Assembly: GCF_030066895.1 (NCBI RefSeq)
Contig: NZ_JASJAV010000002.1
Location: 248,001-312,000, forward strand
Length of the DNA: 64,000 nucleotides
Direction of reading: 5' to 3'
Source: Breoghania sp.
GTDB taxonomy: Bacteria > Pseudomonadota > Alphaproteobacteria > Rhizobiales > Stappiaceae
In this document: piece by piece, positions 32,417 to 41,863 of the stretch
How the letters are laid out: each line of letters opens with the position of its first letter
Numbering within the stretch: the stretch's first letter is position 1
Notes under the pieces: generated by a model
What the model was told of the DNA's origin: nothing
Databases searched by the model: none
What the model saw: only the letters and a program-made list of their open reading frames with translations
Made by a program: the position numbers and the translations under genes

Positions 32417-32977
32417 CTATTTGCCGGAAAGACGTAGGAACAGAACCTTGCTGTCGCCAATGCCGCGCTCTTCGACTGTCTCGAACCTGGCCGGAACCTC
32501 GACGATCGAATCCGCGGCTTCCTCCAGGACGCAGAGCGCTGTGGGCTTCAGCCAGCCGCCGGCAAGCGCGCTCGAAAGTGCCTTCTCGCCGAGCCCCTTG
32601 CGATAGGGCGGATCGAGAAAGACGAGATCGAACGGTTCGATCGTGCCCGCATCGCCAAGCCTCGTGGCATCGCGGCGAAAGATTTTGGTCGCGCCGGTCA
32701 GCCCCATCGTCTCGCTATTGCGGCGGATCAGTCCGCGCGGCTCCACCGCCTCTTCGACGAACACGCAGGAGCGGGCCCCATGGCTCAGCGCCTCCAGCCC
32801 GAGCGCGCCGGTGCCCGCAAATAGATCCAGCACGCGCGCATCCTCGGCGGCATCGTCAAAGCCGTGGGCGAGAATGTTGAACACGGTTTCGCGCAGACGG
32901 TCGGAGGAGGGCCGTGTGGCCGCGCTCTTCGGCGTTGCGAGATGGGTGCCGCGAAAACGGCCGGAGATAATACGCAT
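32417..32977 (-). CDS. rsmD: 16S rRNA (guanine(966)-N(2))-methyltransferase
   Basis: Methylates G966 of 16S rRNA using S-adenosylmethionine. 186 residues from ATG 32977 ([18 protein letters not shown]). The family signature [18 protein letters not shown]-binding [20 protein letters not shown] and catalytic [13 protein letters not shown] are present. Intact, ends in TAG. Starts 13 bases after the stop of the pseudouridine synthase gene in the same orientation, so they are co-transcribed. Confidence 0.95.
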   Translation of the reverse strand: MRIISGRFRGTHLATPKSAATRPSSDRLRETVFNILAHGFDDAAEDARVLDLFAGTGALGLEALSHGARSCVFVEEAVEPRGLIRRNSETMGLTGATKIFRRDATRLGDAGTIEPFDLVFLDPPYRKGLGEKALSSALAGGWLKPTALCVLEEAADSIVEVPARFETVEERGIGDSKVLFLRLSGK

Positions 32978-32989
32978 GAAACTCAAGCC

Positions 32990-34168
32990 TTACGATTTCG
33001 GAGAGCGACCACCCCGAGTCCTGCCTCCAGGTGTCCGGCCGCCCGGAGCCCGGCCGCCTTCGTCCCGTCGATTGGAGCCGCGCCCCGTCGCGCCGCGTCC
33101 GTCCGTGCCGCCGGGACGCGCATTGGCGGGAAGACGGCTTCCCGCGCCGCGCCCCTGAACGGCGGGCTTGCCGCCCGTCGCCTTGGTCTCGGCCGCACCG
33201 GTTACGCGCTTCTGGCCCGGCTTTGCGTCCTGTTTGTGGTTGGTATGGGCCTTCGCGTGCGCCTGCTCGCCGTGCTTTGCGCTGATCCAGCCCGGCTGGG
33301 CCTTCTCGCGCTTCTTGCCGCTTTTCTTGTCGGCCTTCTTGTCCGGCGCTTTCTTGCACTGGTCTTGAAGGCGCTGGTTGATCGGTGCCTCGAAATCGGC
33401 CCCCGACTCGCGCGCGAGCTTTTCGCCCAATTGGTCACGCAGCACCCGGCCGCGGATCTCGCGCACCGTGCCCTCGGGCAAATCGGCAAGCTGGAAGGGA
33501 CCGAAGGACATCCGGATCAGCCGGTTCACCGACAGGCCCAGATGCTCCAGAACGCGCTTGACCTCGCGGTTCTTGCCTTCGCGCAGGCCCAGCGTCAGCC
33601 ACATGTTCGAGCCCTGCTCGCGGTCCAGCTCCGCCTCGATCGCCCCGTAATAGACGCCGTTGATGGCGATCCCCTTCTTCAGCGCATCGAGATCGGTCTG
33701 CGTGACCTTGCCATGCGCGCGCACCCAGTAGCGCCGCAGCCAGCCGGTCGCGGGCAGTTTCAGCACGCGGGCAAGTTCGCCGTCATTGGTCAGCAGCAGC
33801 AGACCCTCGGTGTTGATGTCGAGACGGCCGACGCTGAGAACGCGCGGCAGATCCTTTGGCAGCCAGGAGAAGACCGTCGGTCGCCCCTCCGGATCGCGCG
33901 TGGTGGTGACCACGCCCTTGGGCTTGTTGAAGAGCCATAGCCGCGTGCGTTCGCGCGCCGGCAGCGGTTCGCCGTCCACCAGCACCTTGTCGCGCGGGCC
34001 GACGGTGACGGCGGGGGTTTCAAGCTTGCGGCCGTTGAGTTCGACGCGCCCGGTGGCGATCCACGCCTCCACTTCGTGACGCGAGCACAGCCCGGCGCGC
34101 GCCATCACCTTCACGATGCGCTCGCCCTTGGGGCTTTCCTCAGCCGATTTCGATGTGTCCTTGACCAT
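32990..34168 (-). CDS. rluB: 23S rRNA pseudouridine synthase, RluB/RsuA family, with long basic C-terminal tail
   Basis: The N-terminal S4 RNA-binding domain reads [20 protein letters not shown]. The catalytic domain carries the active Asp in [20 protein letters not shown], preceded by [20 protein letters not shown]. About 250 residues of enzyme are followed by a 140-residue Lys/Arg/Gly-rich tail ending in repeated G-G-R-x-P turns, probably disordered and RNA-binding; such tails are common in alphaproteobacterial homologues. ATG 34168 ([15 protein letters not shown]) is the best start. Divergent from tadA. Confidence 0.92.
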   Translation of the reverse strand: MVKDTSKSAEESPKGERIVKVMARAGLCSRHEVEAWIATGRVELNGRKLETPAVTVGPRDKVLVDGEPLPARERTRLWLFNKPKGVVTTTRDPEGRPTVFSWLPKDLPRVLSVGRLDINTEGLLLLTNDGELARVLKLPATGWLRRYWVRAHGKVTQTDLDALKKGIAINGVYYGAIEAELDREQGSNMWLTLGLREGKNREVKRVLEHLGLSVNRLIRMSFGPFQLADLPEGTVREIRGRVLRDQLGEKLARESGADFEAPINQRLQDQCKKAPDKKADKKSGKKREKAQPGWISAKHGEQAHAKAHTNHKQDAKPGQKRVTGAAETKATGGKPAVQGRGAGSRLPANARPGGTDGRGATGRGSNRRDEGGRAPGGRTPGGRTRGGRSPKS

Positions 34169-34303
34169 GCAGCGCGTGATAGCAGAGCGCGCGCGCGGCG
34201 GAAGCGAAATAGCGCGCTCATGGAGGAAAATGAGTGGGGATGATAATCGCGCCATATCGCGGCAACGCTTCCCGATCCGGCCATATCCCGCTAGTTTGGC
34301 GCC

Positions 34304-34753
34304 ATGATGAAGACCCCCACCTTCATGGACGAAGCGCTCCGCCAGGCGGAAGCGGCCGCCGCTTGCGGCGAGGTGCCCGTCGGCGCGGTCGTGGTGCGGG
34401 ACGGCGAAATCATCGCATCGACTGGAAATCGGACGCTCACCGACAACGATCCGACCGCGCATGCGGAAGTTCTGGTCATCCGGGAAGCCGCCGCCCGGTT
34501 GGGATCGCAGCGGTTGATCGATTGCGATCTCTACGTGACACTGGAGCCGTGTGCCATGTGCGCGGGTGCAATTTCGTTTGCTCGTATCCAGCGGCTCTAT
34601 TTCGGGGCCGGAGATCCCAAGGGCGGGGCGGTGGAACACGGTCCGCGCTTTTTCGTGCAAGCCACCTGCCACCACGCGCCGGAGGTCTATTCCGGCATCG
34701 GTGAGATGCGTGCGGCAACGTTACTGAAGGACTTCTTCCGCGACAGGCTGTGA
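34304..34753 (+). CDS. tadA: tRNA-specific adenosine deaminase TadA
   Basis: Converts A34 to inosine in tRNA-Arg(ACG), an essential modification. 149 residues. Zinc-binding motifs are intact: [12 protein letters not shown] (His and catalytic Glu) and [16 protein letters not shown] (two Cys). ATG 34304 or 34307. Divergent from the pseudouridine synthase gene with 135 bases between them. Confidence 0.95.
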   Translation: MMKTPTFMDEALRQAEAAAACGEVPVGAVVVRDGEIIASTGNRTLTDNDPTAHAEVLVIREAAARLGSQRLIDCDLYVTLEPCAMCAGAISFARIQRLYFGAGDPKGGAVEHGPRFFVQATCHHAPEVYSGIGEMRAATLLKDFFRDRL

Positions 34754-34805
34754 GAGTGGGGGCTTCAGTGCTGTTTGTGTCTGAGCGACTTGCCACAAGT
34801 ACGAT

Positions 34806-34911
34806 TGTCATCCCCGCGAAGGCGGGGATCCAGTAACCACAGAATTCTGCTTGTGGAATGAAATGCGCAGGTCTCACGGGGTGCTGGATCCCCGCCTTCG
34901 CGGGGATGACA
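34806..34911. repeat. Inverted pair of GTCATCCCCGCGAAGGCGGGGATCC-type repeats
   Basis: TGTCATCCCCGCGAAGG... and its reverse complement ...CCTTCGCGGGGATGACA flank about 50 unique bases, and each arm is itself a hairpin (CCCCGC-gaag-GCGGGG). This motif is a familiar dispersed intergenic element of proteobacteria. It lies between tadA and a convergent monooxygenase-like gene and could serve both as a terminator. Confidence 0.85.
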
Positions 34912-35006
34912 GGTATGGACAAAACGTGCCAATCCCACTGGGCCTTCAGCAGAGAGAAAATAGCTGCCTGTGTTGCGGGCGAGGCCGTCTTTCGACCGAG
35001 CCTCAA

Positions 35007-35369
35007 CTACCACGCAAAACCGTCCAGTTCGTGCATGAAGGTCGCGTTCAGGCGCTTCAGGGGGGCGGTTACCGTCTCGTCCGGGGCTCCGTAGACAGTC
35101 ATGCGGGTCGGTTGCGCATATTGCATGAAACGACCGGCGAACTTGGTGCCGAAATTGTTCAGGTGCACCATCGTGGCCGGTGAATCCGCATAGCGCTCGT
35201 AGATGTGGCAGGCAGTCTCCGCCTCGTCGAAGGACCATTCGTAGATGAGCGCGCCCGGCGCGTCCTTCTTCGTCGCCTCGACCATCTCGTGCATCAGGGC
35301 TTTGAAATCCTCCGCGGCCCCGTTCTTCAACGCGACTTCCAGCATCCAGTGGACATGCTCGCCCATCAT
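35007..35369 (-). CDS. Antibiotic-biosynthesis-monooxygenase (ABM) domain protein
   Basis: Small dimeric alpha-beta barrel protein, 120 residues from ATG 35369 (MMGEHVHWMLEVALKNG), with GGGGAAAG just upstream. ABM features: FKALMHEMVEATKKDAPGAL, IYEWSFDEAETACHIYERYA, HLNNFGTKFAGRFMQ. Members include quinol monooxygenases and many of unknown role. The C-terminal part (YGAPDETVTAPLKRLNATFM) is longer than the minimal domain. Intact, ends in TAG. Confidence 0.82.
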   Translation of the reverse strand: MMGEHVHWMLEVALKNGAAEDFKALMHEMVEATKKDAPGALIYEWSFDEAETACHIYERYADSPATMVHLNNFGTKFAGRFMQYAQPTRMTVYGAPDETVTAPLKRLNATFMHELDGFAW

Positions 35370-35477
35370 TCTTTCCCCAACCATTCCTTGCCCCGACGAT
35401 GTCTCACCTGAAACCGAGCCCGGATTTCCCAAAGCCTATTTCACAAGTCAATTAGGTTGGAGCGTTCAAGGCAAATC

Positions 35478-36416
35478 TTAAAAATTGGCGATCAGAGCAT
35501 CCGCCACGAAACCGGCAAAGACGATCCAGCCATAAATACGGTTCGAGCGGAAAAGCTTCAGACACTGATCGTTGTCGTCGATATCGAGCACTATGATCTG
35601 CCAGATGAAATGAATGGCACCCACGGCAAGCCCGATGAATGCCAGCGGCCCGGCATCGGCCAGCGTCGCCGCCAGCACGAAGAAGGCGGTCGCCCCTAGA
35701 TAAAGGATAGAGACGGCGGTCTTCGTCCAGGCGCCGAACAGCCGTGCTGTGGATTTGACCCCGATCAGGGCATCGTCTTCCTTGTCCTGATGGGCGTAGA
35801 TCGTGTCATAGCCGATGGTCCAGAGAATACCGCCCGCATAAAGCGCGACAGGGGCCCAGTCGAGATGTCCGATGACGGCGATCCACCCAACCAGCGCGCC
35901 CCAGTTGAAGGCGAGCCCCAGCACCGATTGCGGCCAGTAGGTGATCCGCTTCATGAACGGGTAGGCCGCCACCACGACGAGCGAGCAAAAGCCCAGCACG
36001 ATCATGTAGGTGTTGAATTGCAAGAGCACGACTAGTCCGGCCAGCGCTTGCGCCACCGTGAAAAGGACGGCCCGCGTCGTGGAGACCTGACCGCTGGGAA
36101 TCGGCCGCGACCGCGTTCGCTCGACCATGCCGTCATAGTTGCGGTCGACGATGTCGTTATAGGTGCAGCCCGCTCCCCGCATGGCGATGGCGCCGATCAT
36201 GAACAGCGCCAGATGCCAGAAATTCGGCAGCCAATAGCCTGCGGCCTCACACGCCAGCGCCGAGGACCACCAGCACGGCCACATCAAGAGCCACCAGCCG
36301 ATCGGCCGGTCCCAGCGTGCCAGCCGCGCATAGGGTTTCTGCCATTCAGGGGCAAAACGGTCGACCCAGTTGCCCGAAACGGCGTCGGCGACGGCGCCCG
36401 CAATTTGCATTTTCAT
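35478..36416 (-). CDS. ubiA: 4-hydroxybenzoate polyprenyltransferase
   Basis: Inner-membrane prenyltransferase of ubiquinone synthesis, 312 residues, about eight helices. The two Asp-rich motifs bind magnesium-diphosphate: GCTYNDIVDRNYDGMVERTR and DTIYAHQDKEDDALIGVKST. The N-terminus RLARWDRPIGWWLLMWPCWW is diagnostic. Intact. Divergent from purD with 133 bases between. Confidence 0.96.
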   Translation of the reverse strand: MKMQIAGAVADAVSGNWVDRFAPEWQKPYARLARWDRPIGWWLLMWPCWWSSALACEAAGYWLPNFWHLALFMIGAIAMRGAGCTYNDIVDRNYDGMVERTRSRPIPSGQVSTTRAVLFTVAQALAGLVVLLQFNTYMIVLGFCSLVVVAAYPFMKRITYWPQSVLGLAFNWGALVGWIAVIGHLDWAPVALYAGGILWTIGYDTIYAHQDKEDDALIGVKSTARLFGAWTKTAVSILYLGATAFFVLAATLADAGPLAFIGLAVGAIHFIWQIIVLDIDDNDQCLKLFRSNRIYGWIVFAGFVADALIANF

Positions 36417-36549
36417 GTTGCGTCCGCGTGCATGGTGACAGGGTGTCCCATGGGTTCGCTCGGAAAGCGGGCAAGGTCAAGTGCAGAACCGATTTGCGTA
36501 GGCCGCGTCCCGTGCTAGACCGCGCGCAACTCGACTCCGCGACGGGAAC

Positions 36550-37839
36550 ATGCCAATGAACGTCCTTCTCATCGGCTCCGGCGGCCGCGAACACGCGCTC
36601 GCCTGGGCGCTCGCCAAATCGCCGCTGATCGAAGCGCTTTACTGCGCCCCCGGAAATGCGGGCATCGACCAGGTTGCCGTTCACGCGGCCCTTGATGTGA
36701 CTGATCATGCCGCGGTCGCCGCCTTCTGCAAGGAAAAGGCGGTCGACCTCGTGGTGGTCGGCCCGGAAGCGCCGCTGGTGGCTGGGCTCGCCGATGATCT
36801 GCAAAAGGCAGGGATAGCGACTTTCGGGCCGAATGCGGCCGCTGCCCGGCTGGAGGGCTCCAAGGGCTTCACCAAGGATCTCTGCGCGAAATACGACATC
36901 CCGACCGCTGGATACGGCCGCTTCACCGATGCCGAGAGCGCCAGCGCCTACGTGCGCGAACACGGCGCGCCCATCGTGGTGAAGGCGGACGGACTGGCCG
37001 CGGGCAAGGGCGTTGTCGTCGCCATGACCAACGAGGAAGCGCTGGAAGCCATCGCCGCGTGCTTCGAAGGCGGCTTCGGTGCGACGGGCGCGGAAGTCGT
37101 GGTGGAGGAATTCCTGGAAGGCGAGGAGGCGAGTTTCTTCGCCCTGTGCGACGGCACGACGGCGTTGCCGCTGGCCACCGCCCAGGATCACAAGCGCGTC
37201 TTCAATGGCGACGAAGGTCCCAACACCGGCGGCATGGGGGCCTATTCGCCGGCTCTCGTCATGAGCGAGGCCTTGATCGAGCGCACGATGAAGGAAATCA
37301 TCGAGCCGACCATGCGCGGCATGGCCGATATGGGCTGCCCCTTTACCGGTATTCTCTATGCAGGGTTGATAATCACGAAGAAGGGACCGGAGCTGATCGA
37401 ATACAATGTTCGTTTCGGCGATCCGGAATGTCAGGCGCTGATGATGCGTCTTGAGAGCGACCTTCTGGGCCTCGTGCTGGCGGCGGCCAAGGGGGAGTTT
37501 GAGGGCAAGTCCGTCGCCTGGCGGCCGGAAAGCGCACTGTGCGTGGTGATGGCGGCCAAGGGCTATCCCGGTGGATACGAAAAGGGCACAGAAATCCGTG
37601 GGCTTGAGGCCGCTGGAAGCGATGAGGCCGTGGAAATCTTCCATGCTGGCACCAAGGTGGACGGCGAGCGGATTCTCGCCAATGGCGGACGTGTCCTCGG
37701 CGTCACGGCGCTGGGCGCGACGGTGGCGCAGGCGCAGACGCGGGCCTATTCGGCAGTGGATGCGATCGACTGGCTCGAGGGCTTCTGTCGGCGCGATATC
37801 GGCTGGCGTGCGGTCGAGCGCGAAAAGAACACTCGCTAA
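36550..37839 (+). CDS. purD: Phosphoribosylamine--glycine ligase
   Basis: Second step of purine synthesis (GAR synthetase). 429 residues, intact. N-terminal [23 protein letters not shown]-grasp domain with [31 protein letters not shown] and [21 protein letters not shown]-terminal [20 protein letters not shown]. Start is ATG 36550 or 36556. Two inverted repeats follow within 60 bases. Confidence 0.97.
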   Translation: MPMNVLLIGSGGREHALAWALAKSPLIEALYCAPGNAGIDQVAVHAALDVTDHAAVAAFCKEKAVDLVVVGPEAPLVAGLADDLQKAGIATFGPNAAAARLEGSKGFTKDLCAKYDIPTAGYGRFTDAESASAYVREHGAPIVVKADGLAAGKGVVVAMTNEEALEAIAACFEGGFGATGAEVVVEEFLEGEEASFFALCDGTTALPLATAQDHKRVFNGDEGPNTGGMGAYSPALVMSEALIERTMKEIIEPTMRGMADMGCPFTGILYAGLIITKKGPELIEYNVRFGDPECQALMMRLESDLLGLVLAAAKGEFEGKSVAWRPESALCVVMAAKGYPGGYEKGTEIRGLEAAGSDEAVEIFHAGTKVDGERILANGGRVLGVTALGATVAQAQTRAYSAVDAIDWLEGFCRRDIGWRAVEREKNTR

Positions 37840-37840
37840 A

Positions 37841-37855
37841 TTTACCTTGGGTAAA
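37841..37855. repeat. Small inverted repeat TTTACC-ttg-GGTAAA
   Basis: Perfect 6-bp palindromic arms immediately after the purD stop. Could be a weak terminator or a protein-binding site. Confidence 0.45.
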
Positions 37856-37872
37856 TAAGCGTTTTCTCTATC

Positions 37873-37897
37873 CTCCCCGATGGATTTCATCGGGGAG
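37873..37897 (+). promoter_or_regulatory. Strong hairpin overlapping the ribosome site of the next gene
   Basis: Perfect 10-bp stem CTCCCCGATG-gattt-CATCGGGGAG. The right arm contains GGGGAG, the only Shine-Dalgarno-like sequence for the ATG at 37903, so folding would hide the ribosome site. It may alternatively be the purD terminator, though no T-run follows. Confidence 0.6.
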
Positions 37898-37902
37898 ATA
37901 CC

Positions 37903-38842
37903 ATGTCGTTCGGTGACGATGAGAATTTCAATTCAAATGTAGAACGTATCGTCAAGGAAAGGCTGGATCCGTGCGAGCGGACTGTACTTGAGACGTACTA
38001 CATAATCGATAAGTTTGTTATCTACGAAGCCGATGATGCGATCACTTTCGACGAGAAACAGGAAGAAAGCGAAAGCAACAAGAGCCTATACGGCGCGCTG
38101 GAATGGATCTGGCGCGGTATCGTCGACTCTCCGTCGGCAGAACCTGCGCATCCGAGAAGTCAGGTCCGTTACTACATCAACGGTGACTACGATGTCGGGA
38201 AGGAATTCCGGCAGAAGACTTTCTGTTCTCTTGCACGGTTGTGCAATGACGTCAACACCCTGGCCGTTGGCAAGGTGTGGGCCGGTCGAGAACTCGCCCG
38301 GGCTTTCCTGTTCGTCTTCGAGAAGGAGCCCGTGGAGAAGCCTGTCTCCTTCCTCCTGGAAACGCAGAACCGCCTCGAGGCGCAGATCAAGAGCCGTCTG
38401 CGCAAACAGTATGTTTTCTCCAATCTTTTTGCATTCATCGGGCTGTCGATCGTGCTCTGCCTGATCTACGCCTATGGGTCGTTCTATGGCGTGCCCGTGG
38501 ATGTCTCCAGATATGTGAGCTACACCCTGTTCGGGGGAACCGGGGCGCTCCTTTCGGTCAGTGTCGGTACCCGCAAGATCGACCCGGATATAGACCTGCG
38601 CCGTTGGGAGCATCGTTTCACCGGCATGGCGCGGATCATGATCGGGGCGATCGGTGCCATCGCGGTCTCCGTTGGCCGTCGATTCCGGCTTGATCGGAAC
38701 CTGGAGCGAGGCGACCGCCGGGACCTCGACGCGGCTGCTCATCGCGTTCATCGTAGGGTTCAGCGAATCTCTTGTGCCCAACCTGATGGCGCGAGGCGCC
38801 GACAAGCTGGGGGGTAAGGAGGAAAAGGAAGCGGAAAAGTGA
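37903..38842 (+). pseudogene. Unknown four-helix membrane protein, one frameshift near the C-terminus
   Basis: No named family recognised. A cytosolic N-terminal half of about 165 residues with little hydrophobicity precedes four transmembrane segments: FSNLFAFIGLSIVLCLIYAY, SYTLFGGTGALLSVSV, ARIMIGAIGAIAVSV, and, after a frameshift near 38670, LLIAFIVGFSESLVPNLM. The F-S-E-x-L-V-P ending is a motif I associate with membrane proteins of poorly known accessory function. The proper frame ends with a highly charged tail (GGKEEKEAEK) at TGA-terminated 38842. Without correction the protein runs 304 residues in the wrong tail. Ribosome site lies in a hairpin stem. Confidence 0.6.
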
Positions 38843-38966
38843 GCGCAGCCCCGGGGAGACGGAGAGCCCGGTCACAAGCTATCTGTGACCAAAGAAGGAC
38901 GAAAACGAAATTCCGATGGGCCGGAAGAGGGTTGTAATCGGCGAAAAGACATTGTCTCATCGGTCA

Positions 38967-39859
38967 ATGACTGATCTTCCAGAGCTCTTTCCGGATTTCG
39001 AAACCCGCAAGGTGGAAGGCGATGGCGCCACGCTGCACGTGCGCATCGGCGGGGATGGGCCTCCTTTGGTGCTGCTGCACGGCTATCCCGAATGCGGGGT
39101 CATGTGGCATAAGTTGGCGCCGGAACTGGACCGCGATTTCACTTTGATCATCCCGGATCTGCGCGGTTACGGGCAAAGCCCCGTGCCGGAGTCCGAAGGC
39201 GGGCAGGCCTACTCCAAGCGCGCCATGGGCAACGATATCGTCGCGATGATGACGCGGCTCGGCCATCAGATCTTCGCGCTCGCCGGTCATGATCGCGGGG
39301 CGCGTGTCGCCTATCGCATGGGCCTCGATCATCCCGACCGCCTGTCGCGGCTCGCCGTTCTCGATATCCTGCCGACCTACGAATACTGGCAGCACATGGA
39401 TCTCAAATACAGGCTGAAGATGTACCACTGGCTGTTCCTGGCCCAGTCGAGCCCGTTGCCGGAAAACCTCATTGCCCGCGCCAGTTCTTTCTATTTGGAA
39501 CACACGCTGGCAAGCTGGACGGCGAGCGGCAATCTGTCCACCTTTGACAAGAGGGCTCGGAGCACTATCGCGCTTTTTTTGCCGATCCCGAGCGTATCCA
39601 CGCTCTTTGCGAGGACTACCGGGCCGGAGCCGGGATCGACATGGATCTCGATACCGCCGACATTGAAGCCGGGCATACGATCGACATCCCGGTTCTGGGG
39701 CTGTGGCGCGGGTTGTCGCCGGAAGAAAGCCCCCTTGAGACCTGGCGCAAATGGGCGCCTCAGGTGGAGGGCTCCGCGCTCGAAGCCGGTCATTTCCTCG
39801 CCGAGGAAGTTCCCGAGGAAACGCTTGCCAAGCTCCGCGCCTTCTTCAAGCCTTCGTGA
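38967..39859 (+). pseudogene. Alpha/beta hydrolase, fluoroacetate/haloacetate dehalogenase-like, frameshifted
   Basis: ATG 38967 gives MTDLPELFPDFETRKVEGDG. Features: oxyanion HGYPECGVMW, nucleophile Asp in ALAGHDRGARVAYRMGLDHP, LAVLDILPTYEYWQ, and after the frameshift CEDYRAGAGIDMDLDTADIE and a C-terminal His in LEAGHFLAEEVPEE. A one-base change near 39550 (GACAAGAGGGCTCGG) moves the last third out of frame. All three catalytic elements are otherwise recognisable, so this is a recent lesion. Confidence 0.82.
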
Positions 39860-40008
39860 CACTGCCGATGGTGGCCGAATGGCCGATGTGGCAGGAATTT
39901 GCAAGCGGCGCCGGTCGTTCCTAAGTGAATGAATGAGCGTTGCGCACGACGCGGCATCCTGCGCGCGTCCCGGCACGCTTGCCATCTTTGCGAAGGAAAT
40001 TCCGTTTC

Positions 40009-40884
40009 ATGACCACACTGCGTATTGGACTGGTGCTCGGCGGCGGAGGCGCGCGCGGGCTGGCACACTTTCCCGTGCTGGAAGCGCTCGACGAGATGGG
40101 AGTGGTGCCGACCGCGGTCGCGGGAGCCTCCATCGGCTCCATCATCGGGGCGGGCTATTGCGGCGAACTTTCGGGTGCGGAAATCCGCGAGATCACTACG
40201 GCGATTTTCCGAAAGCGCACCGATGCGCTGGGCCGCATGTGGTAGCTCAGGCCGCGTCGCTTCGCGGATCTGTTTGCCGGAGGAGGGCTTGCCCAGTCGG
40301 ATGCGACTCGCGTGCTGGAGCTCTTCGCAGGTCTGTCAATCCCGCGCGATTTCGCCGATCTGCGCATTCCGCTGAGTGTCGTCGCAACCGATTTTTACGA
40401 TTGCCGGCAGATCGCGATTCGCTCCAGCGATCTGCATCAGGCGGTGGCCGCCTCCATCGCCATTCCGGTTGTCTTCAAGCCGGTAACCTTTCAGGACCGG
40501 GTGATGATCGACGGCGGCGTGGTCAATCCGCTGCCCTTCGACATTCTTCCCTCCGGCCTCGATATCATCATCGCGGTGGATGTGATCGGCTCGCCGGTGC
40601 TGCGCAAAGGCCGCCGCATTCCGTCGGCCAGCGATTCCATCTTCGGGGCGACCCAGATCCTGATGCAGACGATCACGGCGGATAAGCTGAAGACGCGCCC
40701 GCCCGACATCCTCATCCGCCCCGACATAGACGGATTCCGGGTGCTGAATTTTCTGAAAGCCGATGAAATCCTGCGCGCCGCCGAACCCGTCAAGGACGAG
40801 GTGCGACGCAAGCTGGAAGGTTTGCTAGAGAAACAGGGCCGCCGTGTGAGTCTTCGCTCACTTGAGACGGCGGACCTGAAATAA
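40009..40884 (+). pseudogene. Patatin-like phospholipase (in-frame TAG)
   Basis: Lipid acyl hydrolase of the RssA/patatin type. ATG 40009 ([20 protein letters not shown]). Oxyanion loop GGGGARG, nucleophile Ser in GASIGS, catalytic Asp in MIDGGVVNPLPFD. A single in-frame TAG (40243-40245) follows GRMW; the frame then continues without frameshift through LRPRRFADLFAGGGLAQSDA to TAA at 40882-40884. Relatives carry various residues at the TAG site. Otherwise full length, about 290 residues. Confidence 0.82.
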
Positions 40885-40924
40885 ATCTCGGAGAGGCGTT
40901 TTATCCGTCTGATCGGAACGCGCG

Positions 40925-41512
40925 CTAGCTGCGTGCGATGATCTCGCGTTCGTTGTCGTGAACGGGCATCAGCCCGGCGATCCCCGCCTTGCGGCGAACG
41001 AAAAACCGGGGGCGGCGCCCACGCAAGACAGAAGAGCGCCGCCGGGGACAGGGTCGCCCGACCGTGATCCGATTGGGGGAACCCGCGATTTCGTGCAAGG
41101 AATCGTCCGGCTCGATCATCAGAAGAGGCAGCGCCAGACGACGCGCCCATGCCTGCCAGTCCGCGACCACGTTGCCCAGATCGCCCGCTTCCATCAGCAC
41201 CAGCGACAGCGACGGTTCCGCATGAACCAGTTCCAGCCGCACCTCGATGCCGCCGGGAACGTCGATTGCCGTTGCCCGGGCCGCCACGCCCACATAGTCG
41301 CGAAGCTTGAGGAAGATCTGATTGCGCTGCCCGTTCTGGCGGCGCGTGACGATGACCGTACCGTGCTCCAGATGGATATCCGCGCCCGCCAGACCACCTT
41401 CACCGGCAGCAAGGCCGACAGTGAAGGTGGAAGGCAGTGCGAGCGGGTCCAACTGCGCGCACGTTTCCTGTTCCGCGGAGAGAACCCGGCAGGTTGCTGT
41501 TTGACGCCTCAA
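40925..41512 (-). CDS. DUF6101 family protein
   Basis: 195-residue cytosolic protein resembling a Hyphomicrobiales family of unknown function. Segments: PLALPSTFTVGLAAGEGGLA, TVIVTRRQNGQRNQIFLKLR, VRLELVHAEPSLSLVLMEAG, and the basic C-terminus GRRPRFFVRRKAGIAGLMPV. It has no signal peptide or helices. Intact. Convergent with the patatin pseudogene, 40 bases apart. Confidence 0.72.
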   Translation of the reverse strand: MRRQTATCRVLSAEQETCAQLDPLALPSTFTVGLAAGEGGLAGADIHLEHGTVIVTRRQNGQRNQIFLKLRDYVGVAARATAIDVPGGIEVRLELVHAEPSLSLVLMEAGDLGNVVADWQAWARRLALPLLMIEPDDSLHEIAGSPNRITVGRPCPRRRSSVLRGRRPRFFVRRKAGIAGLMPVHDNEREIIARS

Positions 41513-41863
41513 TTTGCATCTCCCGTGGCCGGTTTTGTTTTTTATCCGGCCGTCCTGTTTGACGCTTTCGACAATAGCGATCGGCGGTTCGAGGCTGCTT
41601 AAGAAACCTGGTTAAATTTTCCTTATTTCTAAAGAGGGTTAGGAATGGTGAGCGACGCGGTAAGGCTTCGTTTACGCTCTACGTAAGCCTCATCGGCTTG
41701 CCCGCGCGCGGGATGAAGCATAGACAGGACGCGCGGCAGGGGAGGCGGCGGCGGCCTCGCGCGGGAAATCCGGTCTACGCCATCCTATATAGAGCGCACC
41801 GACAGATCCGACCCGATACCGTATGGGAGACGGTCGAAGGCTTGTGGGAACGAAAGGACATCA
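41513..41863. other. Intergenic between divergent DUF6101 gene and pmbA; no gene seen
   Basis: About 350 bases. An AT-richer stretch at 41595-41650 probably holds promoters. An AGGCTT...AAGCCT hairpin lies at about 41664-41691. No coding frame recognised. Confidence 0.5.
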
